A stretch of DNA of 54,842 nt from an uncultured bacterium (GTDB lineage: Bacteria > Verrucomicrobiota > Kiritimatiellia > RFP12 > UBA1067): NCBI GenBank assembly GCA_902779865.1, contig CACZDG010000022.1, positions 1-54,842 of the forward strand, in the 5' to 3' direction. The translations under genes and the position numbers were made by a program. The notes under the pieces were generated by a model. The model worked only from the letters and a program-made list of their open reading frames with translations, searched no databases and was not told where the DNA came from. Of the stretch, positions 33,549-40,316 are shown piece after piece. How positions within the stretch are numbered: the first letter of the stretch is position 1; every line of letters starts with the position of its first letter.

Positions 33549-33605
33549 CTTGTTGTCGTAAGCTTGTTGTTTTATCGCGCACGGTAGCAAATGTACAACA
33601 GCAGG
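33549..33605. repeat. Diverged inverted pair of the 22-nt repeat in the GH127 leader
   Basis: Positions 33549-33570 (starting CTTGTTGTCGTAAGC) match the inverse arm of the 14251 element at 19 of 22 bases. Positions 33584-33605 match the forward arm of the 32268 copy at 17 of 22. The order is reversed relative to 14251 (inverse arm first), with a 13-base loop. Confidence 0.6.
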
Positions 33606-33662
33606 AGTTTCACAAATCAAATCTTTAACAATGGATATAATGGGAATGGTATGGAGACAAAT

Positions 33663-36134
33663 ATGATTCGTACCGCGATTGCAACAGCCTTCGTGGCGGC
33701 GGCGTTGCCGTCGTTGGCGGGGGGCTATCCGTATTCGCCTGCGGCGCTGAATGACGTGAGGGTGACGGGTGGGTTCTGGCTGCCGCGCGTCGAGACGAAC
33801 AGGCTCGTGACCGTCAAGACCGACTTCCGTAAGTGCGAGGAGACCGGGCGCATCGCGAACTTCGAGAAGGCCGCGCGGCGCGAGAAGGGCGGATTCAATG
33901 GCGTGCCGTGGGACGACTCCGATGTGTTCAAGGTGATCGAGGGCGCGGCCTACACGCTCGCCCAGCATCCCGACGAGGAACTCGACCGCTACCTAGACAA
34001 CCTCATCGCACAGATTGCCGGCGCCCAGGAGCCGGACGGCTACCTTTACACCGCCCGCACGCTCGGACACAAGGAGAAGATGATGGGCCCGAAGCCGTTC
34101 AGCCAAAACCGCGACGCCTGCGAGCTCTACAATGTGGGCCACCTCTACGAGGCCGCCGTGGCGCACTACGAGGTGACGGGCAAGCGTACGCTCCTCGACG
34201 TCGCGATCAAGAACGCCGACCTCGTCGCAAAGACGTTCGGCCTCTGTGAGGGGCAGAACCGCGAAGTGCCCGGCCACGAGGAAATTGAGATCGGCCTCTG
34301 CCGTCTCTACCAGGCGACGGGCGACGCGAAGTACCTCAAGCTCGCGCAGTATTTCATCGACATGCGTGGACGCAAGGACCTCAGGCCCATCTGGGGTGCG
34401 GCCTACCAGGACCACAAGCCGGTGCTGGAGCAGAAGGAGGCGCTCGGACACGCCGTCCGCGCCGCGTACCTCTACGCCGGCATGGCCGATGTCGCGGCGC
34501 TCACGGGCAACACGGCGTATGTTGAAGCGATCGACGTGCTCTGGGAGAACGTCGTTGGACGAAAGCTCCACCTCAACGGTGGAATCGGCGCAAGGCGTCA
34601 TGTCAAGTACCGCGACCCCGCGCTCGGCAGTGCGCACGAGGCGTTTGGCGACGAGTACGACCTGCAGAATCTCGACGCCTACCTCGAAACGTGCGCGGCG
34701 ATCGGCAACGCGCTCTGGAACGAGCGCATGTTCCTCCTGCACGGCGACGCGAAGTACATCGACGTGATGGAGCGCACGCTCTACAACGGACTCATCAGCG
34801 GCGTCTCCATCGGCGGCGACGAGTTCTTCTATCCGAATCCGTTGGCGTCGAAGGGCGGATACAAGCGCTCGAAGTGGTTCGGGTGTAGTTGCTGTCCCGT
34901 GAACGTGGTGCGCTTCATTCCGCAGATCGGACGCTTCGCCTACGCGATGAAGGGGAACGCCGCGTATGTGAACCTGTTCGTGGAAAGCAAGGCGACGCTA
35001 CGTCTCGCCAGTGGCGAGGTAAGGCTCGCACAGAAGACGGCGTACCCGTGGAAGGGCGGCGTGCGGATCGAGGTGGAGCCGGGTTGTGGCGCGGGAGAGA
35101 CAGCAAGCGTACAACAACAAGTCGTGCGACCCGAGACACAAAACTTCACGCTTAACATCCGTGTGCCGGGATGGTGTGTGGGGCGGCCGGTGCCGAGCGA
35201 TCTCTACGAACAGGTCGTGCCAGGCACGCTGGAAGACTTCCGCGTGACGGTGAACTGTGCGGCGGTGAAGGTCACGCCCGTGAAGGGCTACTGCGTGCTC
35301 GACCGCGCATGGAAGGCGGGCGACGTGGTGGAGGTCGCGATGAACATGCCGGTTCGCCGCGTCAAGGCGAATGACAAGGTCGCGGCGGATCGTGGACGGG
35401 CCGCAGTGGAGTGCGGTCCGATTGTCTTCTGTGCCGAGGGGATAGACAACGGCGGCAAGGTGCTGGATGCCTGCCTGCCGCTGAACACCACATTCACCGA
35501 AGGCGAGATCGAGATCGCTTCGACGCGGATGGTGTCGCTCACGGGCGGCGGGCTGACGCTCGTGCCGTACTTCGCGTGGTGCCATCGCGGCGCGGGCGAG
35601 ATGCAGACGTGGTTTGCCGAAAGCGCGGAGGCGGTCATGGAGAAGGTGCGCGACGCGCGCGTCCAGGCGTCGTACTGCAACGCCACCGATTCCGTGTGTG
35701 CGGTGTGGGACGGCATTCTTCCGAAGTCGTCCGACGACCTCGAGCCGCCGCGTCTCACGTTTTGGAACCATCTCGGGACGGAGGAGTGGGTGCATGTCAA
35801 GTTCGACACGCCTCGGACGATACGGTGCGTCGAGGTGTACTGGTTCGACGACTATGCCACGCGTCGGGCCGGCTGTGCGTTGCCGGAGACATGGGCGGTG
35901 CAGTTTCGCGACGATGCGGCGTCCCCGTGGCGTGACAAGATCGACGCCGACTACACAACGGTGTTGAACGGCTTTTCTCAGGCGCTTTTCGCGAAGCCAG
36001 CCACCGCGACGGAATTTCGCATTCGTCTCAAGAGCCGTCCAAAGAAATCTGCCGGTATCATCGAGATCCGCGTGCGCCGAAAGGGTTCCTGTAGAACATT
36101 CAAACGGACAAATGAAAAGGAGATAGTAAAATGA
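33663..36134 (+). CDS. Secreted GH127 (DUF1680) glycosidase with C-terminal discoidin-like domain
   Basis: GH127 enzymes such as HypBA1 cleave beta-L-arabinofuranosides using a zinc-bound cysteine nucleophile. This 823-residue product has a signal peptide (MIRTAIATAFVAAALPSLAG) and an (alpha/alpha)6 domain. It shows the zinc site: E342 and C344 in LETCAAIG, and GCSCCPVNVVRF with C408, C410 and C411. A beta-sandwich with FTLNIRVPGW follows, and the last about 110 residues (WVHVKFDTPRTIRCVEVYWF onward) look like an F5/8 carbohydrate-binding module. Start 33663 is preferred over 33651 because GGAGA lies eight bases upstream. It contains a 22-nt repeat insert at 35100 and overlaps the next gene by four bases. 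Confidence 0.88.
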   Translation: MIRTAIATAFVAAALPSLAGGYPYSPAALNDVRVTGGFWLPRVETNRLVTVKTDFRKCEETGRIANFEKAARREKGGFNGVPWDDSDVFKVIEGAAYTLAQHPDEELDRYLDNLIAQIAGAQEPDGYLYTARTLGHKEKMMGPKPFSQNRDACELYNVGHLYEAAVAHYEVTGKRTLLDVAIKNADLVAKTFGLCEGQNREVPGHEEIEIGLCRLYQATGDAKYLKLAQYFIDMRGRKDLRPIWGAAYQDHKPVLEQKEALGHAVRAAYLYAGMADVAALTGNTAYVEAIDVLWENVVGRKLHLNGGIGARRHVKYRDPALGSAHEAFGDEYDLQNLDAYLETCAAIGNALWNERMFLLHGDAKYIDVMERTLYNGLISGVSIGGDEFFYPNPLASKGGYKRSKWFGCSCCPVNVVRFIPQIGRFAYAMKGNAAYVNLFVESKATLRLASGEVRLAQKTAYPWKGGVRIEVEPGCGAGETASVQQQVVRPETQNFTLNIRVPGWCVGRPVPSDLYEQVVPGTLEDFRVTVNCAAVKVTPVKGYCVLDRAWKAGDVVEVAMNMPVRRVKANDKVAADRGRAAVECGPIVFCAEGIDNGGKVLDACLPLNTTFTEGEIEIASTRMVSLTGGGLTLVPYFAWCHRGAGEMQTWFAESAEAVMEKVRDARVQASYCNATDSVCAVWDGILPKSSDDLEPPRLTFWNHLGTEEWVHVKFDTPRTIRCVEVYWFDDYATRRAGCALPETWAVQFRDDAASPWRDKIDADYTTVLNGFSQALFAKPATATEFRIRLKSRPKKSAGIIEIRVRRKGSCRTFKRTNEKEIVK
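35100..35121. repeat. Intragenic 22-nt repeat copy (one arm)
   Basis: It is identical to the 14251 forward arm over all 22 bases and read as TASVQQQ in the loop before the conserved FTLNIRVPGW strand of the GH127 protein. No inverse arm follows. Confidence 0.88.
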
Positions 36135-37075
36135 AGTTCATACCAGTTCTTTCCTTCCCGGTTGCAAGGAAGCTCGGACATTCCGTTGGTGAGTTCGTGA
36201 AGTCCGCTGACCTCCAGGTAGAGACGATGGCGTGGATTGCGCGTAATACGCCTGTTGACGCGGTACTCGGGCCGATGGATTTGTCCGTTGAGGCCGAGGC
36301 GTTCGGCGCGAACGTGCGCTTCAGTGACAACGAGGTGCCGGTCGTGACGGGGCAGCTTGTCGGTGACGAGGACGCCGTTGCTGAACTCGCCGTGCCGCCG
36401 CCGGATGTCGGACGTTGCTCGATGACTGTTTCGGCGGTCGCGAAGGTGAAGGCGATGGACGTCGGCAAGCCCGTATTCGGCGGGATGATAGGTCCGTTCT
36501 CGCTTGCGGGCCGTCTCGCAGACGTGAACGAGATGATGTTCCTCATCATGGACGAGCCGGAGACTGTTCACGCGCTTCTCGAGAAGACGACGGAGTTCCT
36601 AATCTCCTACGCCAAGGCGTTCAAGGCGGCGGGAGCGGACGGCGTGTTCATGGCCGAGCCGCTTGCGGGCGTGATTTCGCCAGCTGCGCTCGAGGAGTTC
36701 TCGGCACCGTATGTGCGTCGCATCATCGAGGCGGTCCAGGATGAATCATTCCCTCTCGTGTACCACAACTGCGGCAACAGCGTGGTGAAGGCGGCGGACG
36801 CCATCTTCGCGCAAGGGGCGGCGGGGTGCCACTTCGGTAACGCCGTCGATTTGGCTGAGATGCTTGCAAAGGCACCGGCAAAGACTCTCGTGATGGGCAA
36901 CGTCGATCCTGTTTCCGTTCTCGCGCAAGGCAACCCTGACGCCATCCGCGAGGCTGTGAGCGCACTCGTCGCAAAGTGCGGATCGTATCCGAACTTCGTC
37001 CTTTCGTCTGGCTGCGACATTCCGGCCTCTACGTCGTGGGAGAACCTTGAGGCGCTATTTGAGGCCGCGCGATGA
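36131..37075 (+). CDS. UroD/MtaA-family zinc-dependent methyltransferase (second copy)
   Basis: The 314-residue product belongs to the same superfamily as the 27463 gene but is only distantly similar to it. Zinc-site residues are in LVYHNCGNSV (His-X-Cys) and LSSGCDIPAST (Cys). The segments FGGMIGPFSLAGRL and VMGNVDPVSVLAQGNPD are typical of MtaA-type proteins. It should transfer methyl groups to or from the corrinoid protein at 32400. It is coupled to the GH127 gene upstream (ATGA overlap) and to the activase downstream (overlap at 37072-37075), so these three are one translational unit. Confidence 0.87.
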   Translation: MKFIPVLSFPVARKLGHSVGEFVKSADLQVETMAWIARNTPVDAVLGPMDLSVEAEAFGANVRFSDNEVPVVTGQLVGDEDAVAELAVPPPDVGRCSMTVSAVAKVKAMDVGKPVFGGMIGPFSLAGRLADVNEMMFLIMDEPETVHALLEKTTEFLISYAKAFKAAGADGVFMAEPLAGVISPAALEEFSAPYVRRIIEAVQDESFPLVYHNCGNSVVKAADAIFAQGAAGCHFGNAVDLAEMLAKAPAKTLVMGNVDPVSVLAQGNPDAIREAVSALVAKCGSYPNFVLSSGCDIPASTSWENLEALFEAAR

Positions 37076-38223
37076 GATGCGCTGTCTGCACAAGATGCGG
37101 AAGATGCGGGCTTTATCCGTCGGCGCCGATAAACGAATCGGGCGTCACGGAACTTCCTCGCCTTGTGCCGCGTGATGGATTGGGCGCGGCTGTTGACATC
37201 GGCAGTACCACGATCGTCGTGCGTGTTTACAACCTTGCAACAGGCGAGCTGGTACACAGGGCGTCCACCTTCAATCCGCAGAGAAAGATCGCCGCCGACG
37301 TGATGGGGCGCATATCCGCCGCGATGGAAGGGCGTCTCGACGAACTGCGCGATCTCGTGCGCGGGGCGGTGCGCGATTGCCTTGGCGGCGCGCTCGGTGA
37401 TCGCGCCCTACCGGCGTGCGGCGGGTTACGAGTGCGTGAGGCGGTGGTCGTGGGGAACACTACAATGCTTCATCTGTTCGCGGGGGCGAGTCCAGCATCC
37501 TACGCCACGGCACCGTTCAAGGCGGAGCGGTTGTTCGGCGAGAAGATGGAAGTGGACGGCGTGGAGGTGCGCCTTCCGCGCTGTGCGCACGGGTTCTTCG
37601 GTGCGGACGCTGTCGCGGCGGTGCGCATGTCGGGAATGTGCGGACGTGGCGGCTGTGAGCTGCTGGCAGACATTGGCACGAACGGCGAGATCGCGCTGTG
37701 GCGTGGCGACAGGCGCGAGTTGACAATCGCGTCCGTCGCGGCCGGTCCTGCGTTCGAGCGACCAGGCATCACCGGCTCGCAGATAATCTCCGCGCTCGCC
37801 GATGCGCTTGACAGCGGGGCGGTTGACGTGACCGGCCGTGTAGAAGGGGAACTCCCCGGCGGACTCACGCAGGACGACGTCCGCGCCGTGCAGCTCGCCA
37901 AGGCCGCGGTCAAGGCTGGGCTCGACACGCTCCTCACGAAGGCCGGCGTAGAGTACGGCGACGTGACTCGCTTCTCGCTTGCCGGCGGGTTCGGTTCGGG
38001 GCTTGATGTAGCGAAGGCAGCGCGAATTGGGCTTTTCGCGGGCGAGCTTCAACCAGTCGCAACCGTATGCGGAAACCTGGCGATAGAGGGCGCGGCGGCG
38101 GCTCTTTTCGACCCGTCGTTCGGCGACGAGACAGACAAAATCGCGCACGAAGCGCGTCATGTGGAGCTAGGAGGCGACCCGGAATTCTCCGACGCCTTTA
38201 TCGAGGCAATTGGATTTACATGA
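37072..38223 (+). CDS. RACo-like reductive activase of corrinoid proteins (ASKHA/DUF4445)
   Basis: Activases of this family use ATP to reduce the oxidised Co(II) cofactor of corrinoid proteins back to Co(I). The 383-residue product has an actin-like ATPase domain (AAVDIGSTTIVVRVYNL, VVVGNTTMLHLFAG, LLADIGTNGEIAL, SLAGGFGSGLD) matching RACo's C-terminal part. The usual N-terminal [2Fe-2S] ferredoxin and linker (roughly 200 residues) are absent. In their place is a 12-residue start, MRCAVCTRCGRC, with cysteines at 3, 6, 9 and 12. That CX2CX2CX2C could hold a [4Fe-4S] cluster. It overlaps the methyltransferase stop by four bases and ends the cluster. Confidence 0.85.
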   Translation: MRCAVCTRCGRCGLYPSAPINESGVTELPRLVPRDGLGAAVDIGSTTIVVRVYNLATGELVHRASTFNPQRKIAADVMGRISAAMEGRLDELRDLVRGAVRDCLGGALGDRALPACGGLRVREAVVVGNTTMLHLFAGASPASYATAPFKAERLFGEKMEVDGVEVRLPRCAHGFFGADAVAAVRMSGMCGRGGCELLADIGTNGEIALWRGDRRELTIASVAAGPAFERPGITGSQIISALADALDSGAVDVTGRVEGELPGGLTQDDVRAVQLAKAAVKAGLDTLLTKAGVEYGDVTRFSLAGGFGSGLDVAKAARIGLFAGELQPVATVCGNLAIEGAAAALFDPSFGDETDKIAHEARHVELGGDPEFSDAFIEAIGFT

Positions 38224-38232
38224 ATTTCGTAG

Positions 38233-38261
38233 TTTACATGTTGGGAAAATTATCGTATTAT
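38233..38261 (+). promoter_or_regulatory. Promoter of thiM
   Basis: TTTACA (38233-38238) and TATTAT (38256-38261) are 17 bases apart in the short gap after the activase. An AGGAGGA ribosome-binding site precedes the ATG at 38291. No TPP riboswitch is present in the 67-base gap. Confidence 0.6.
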
Positions 38262-38290
38262 ATCGCTGCGGACCTAATAGGAGGAATGCT

Positions 38291-39208
38291 ATGAACGAAA
38301 ATGAAAACTTGGTAATAGACGATGATTTCTCTCCCGATGAGATGATCATCCGCAGGAAAAGAGAGCCCGAAGTGCGCACGGGCGTCACGGTTTCCGCCGT
38401 CTTGAAGACGGCGGCGGAGTCGTTTGAGTCGCTTCGCGCGAAGAACCCTTTGGTTGAATGCATAACTAGCCACGCTGGCGCGGCTCCTGCCGCGAACGCG
38501 CTGTTCGCCGCAGGTGCGTCGCCGATGGTGTTGGAGGATATGGGCGAGGCGACTGAGTTCGCGCACACCACCGACAGCCTTCTGGTGAACATGGGCACGG
38601 TGACCAAGGCGCAGACCGATGCGATGCGCGCGGCGGTGTCGCATGCGAACAACGCCGTGCGTCCGTGGGCGCTTGTGCCGTCTGGTATCGGTACCCTGCC
38701 GCTGCGCACATTCGCGACGAAGGAACTTATGCGCCGCTTCCCTGCGATCATTCGTGGCAATGGATCGGAGATCATGTTCCTTGCGGGCTCGCCGTCGGGC
38801 GGACGCGGAAGCGAGTCGCTTGTCTCCAGCGAGGAGGCAGTGCCTGGAGCACAGCGTCTTGCCGGCGTGACGCGCGCGGTGGTCGTGGTCGCCGGAGATT
38901 CCGATTTCGTCGCGGCGGAGGGTACGCCGACCGTTTGCGTGCAACACGGAGCTTTGCCGCGTTTCGCTGGATCGGGCAGCATCCACGGCGCGTTGTGCGC
39001 GGCGTTCCTTGGGACGCTCGGAACGCGCGGGCGTTGGGAGGCCGCAGTTTCGGCGACGGTCGTGATGTCCGTCGCGAGCGAGAAGGCGCTGAAGGCGTCG
39101 AAGGGACCAGGTTCGTTCCTGCCAGCGTTCATCGACGCACTTGCCGCGTTGACACCGGCAGAAATCCAGAAACTCGGTAAGGTCAAGGTGCTGAACGCCG
39201 CAGACTGA
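38291..39208 (+). CDS. thiM: Hydroxyethylthiazole kinase-like protein
   Basis: ThiM phosphorylates 4-methyl-5-hydroxyethylthiazole for thiamine salvage. The 305-residue product has the family landmarks NPLVECITSHAGAAPAANAL, AAGASPMVLED, NMGTVTKAQTDAM, PSGIGTLPLRT, IRGNGSEI and GRGSESL. It carries an N-terminal extension of about 45 acidic/basic residues before the domain. In the P-loop-like motif usually written TGTGC, this protein has GSGSIHGAL, so the usual catalytic-site Cys is Ser. Activity may be altered or merely slower. It starts at 38291 because AGGAGGA is placed correctly; no thiE or thiD is adjacent. Confidence 0.8.
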   Translation: MNENENLVIDDDFSPDEMIIRRKREPEVRTGVTVSAVLKTAAESFESLRAKNPLVECITSHAGAAPAANALFAAGASPMVLEDMGEATEFAHTTDSLLVNMGTVTKAQTDAMRAAVSHANNAVRPWALVPSGIGTLPLRTFATKELMRRFPAIIRGNGSEIMFLAGSPSGGRGSESLVSSEEAVPGAQRLAGVTRAVVVVAGDSDFVAAEGTPTVCVQHGALPRFAGSGSIHGALCAAFLGTLGTRGRWEAAVSATVVMSVASEKALKASKGPGSFLPAFIDALAALTPAEIQKLGKVKVLNAAD

Positions 39209-39214
39209 AACGAC

Positions 39215-40177
39215 CTAGCGGAGGATCTGCACTTGGAAGGCCGTGCGTGAAAGACGCGCGGCCATTTCCTTTGTGGCGAGTATGGAAGGGCTTTCCGGCG
39301 TATCTGGAATCCACAGAACTTGCGCCGCGCCGTATGCTTCCGCGTGTTCGCGAAGGAATCGCATTCCTTCTTCGGGACCCATCACGAACAGCGTTGTGGA
39401 AAGCCCGTCCGCAAGCGTGGCGCCGAGTGCTGCGGGCGTGACCACCGTGACGCCCGCGATGCCTGTGACGGGTTCGCCGGTGCGTCCGTCAAGGATGTGA
39501 GAATAACGTATGCCGTCGCGCACTACGAAGCGTTCGTAGTTGCCGCTTGTCGCAACCGACTCTCCTTCGGCGAGGACGAGCGTTGCGGCGAGTCCGTCGC
39601 CGAACGGATTGCGTACGCCAGTGCGCCATTCTCCGCGAACTGCACGTAGGTTGCCGCCAAGATCGATGAGCAGACCATTGAATGGAAGGTCGTGCGGAAT
39701 GGCGTTGCATGCGGTATCCACTGCGAAACCCTTGGCAATAGCCCCAAGGTCGAAGTCGCAGAAAGCCTTTCCTTGACTGAAGCCGAGTTCGCGCATTCGT
39801 GCGCCAATGCGCGGATTGAAGGCGTTGCCGGATGCTGCTGCGAGGTCGAGCGCTGCCTGATAGCAGGGCAGTACATCTGTCGAGGCGCGCGCAAATGCGT
39901 TTGTGTCGCTTTCGCGCGCGAGGCGGCATAGTTCCGATTCTGGATTCCATGCGGAGAGCAGTGCATTCAGGTGCGAGTATGTCTGCTGCACAGATTCGCG
40001 AATTGCGTCTTGTGCGGCGGCGTCTCCGCCACGGAAGGCTATGCCGGCGATTGTGCCCATTATCGGCCATTCAACGCGGCGCGGCGTTTTGCCCGTATTG
40101 CGCCGCACGACGAAGATCGCCGCGCCTGTTGCGAGGGCGGCAAGCGTCAGACATGTGGCTGTATGGCGAATCGACAT
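39215..40177 (-). CDS. apbE: FAD:protein FMN transferase (ApbE family)
   Basis: ApbE attaches FMN covalently to Thr residues of electron-transport proteins such as Rnf and Nqr subunits. The 320-residue product starts MSIRHTATCLTLAALATGAA with a single membrane anchor or uncleaved signal, then shows MGTIAGIAF, LSAWNPESELCRL, DFDLGAIAKGFAVD, LIDLGGNLRAV, and TSGNYERF with YSHILDGRTGEPV, all ApbE motifs. It is convergent with thiM and divergent from ileS. Its -10 (TATAAT) lies only six bases before the ATG, so its message should be leaderless. The target flavoproteins are not in this window. Confidence 0.9.
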   Translation of the reverse strand: MSIRHTATCLTLAALATGAAIFVVRRNTGKTPRRVEWPIMGTIAGIAFRGGDAAAQDAIRESVQQTYSHLNALLSAWNPESELCRLARESDTNAFARASTDVLPCYQAALDLAAASGNAFNPRIGARMRELGFSQGKAFCDFDLGAIAKGFAVDTACNAIPHDLPFNGLLIDLGGNLRAVRGEWRTGVRNPFGDGLAATLVLAEGESVATSGNYERFVVRDGIRYSHILDGRTGEPVTGIAGVTVVTPAALGATLADGLSTTLFVMGPEEGMRFLREHAEAYGAAQVLWIPDTPESPSILATKEMAARLSRTAFQVQILR

Positions 40178-40183
40178 GGAGAA

Positions 40184-40189
40184 ATTATA
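40184..40189 (-). promoter_or_regulatory. -10 element of apbE (leaderless arrangement)
   Basis: The reverse strand reads TGGTATAATTTCTCC followed by ATG. The consensus TATAAT with an upstream TG leaves only six bases before the start codon. The -35 position holds a weak TTCAAC. Confidence 0.55.
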
Positions 40190-40253
40190 CCATATTCTGC
40201 GGCAAAGTTGAATTTCCCCATTTGCCGCGAAAGCAAATGTGGCTGAATACCCG

Positions 40254-40282
40254 TTGAGAATGAGACCTCGTTTTGATATACT
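40254..40282 (+). promoter_or_regulatory. Promoter of ileS
   Basis: TTGAGA (40254-40259) and TATACT (40277-40282) are separated by 17 bases, and the -10 has an upstream TG. It gives a leader of about 28 bases with GGAG before the ATG at 40317. No T-box leader is seen. Confidence 0.7.
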
Positions 40283-40316
40283 ATACGCCGTTTTTGCAGA
40301 AGAGACGGAGTTGCAG

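Larger units (their letters stand above)
33051..33662. other. 612-base intergenic region with repeats, promoter and long leader
   Basis: No gene is recognisable here. From left to right it holds a short hairpin (33115-33129), a six-unit 23-bp-period array (33259-33396), a promoter (33418-33447) and a diverged copy of the palindromic repeat (33549-33605). The leader from the promoter to the GH127 start at 33663 is about 210 bases. Positions 33131-33258 are C-rich sequence in which I see nothing definite. Confidence 0.6.

Noticed and set aside
38224-38290. TPP riboswitch before thiM
   Set aside because: The gap is only 67 bases and lacks the conserved THI-box elements.
40190-40316. T-box leader before ileS
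   Set aside because: The leader after the predicted start site is about 28 bases, too short, and no T-box sequence is seen.
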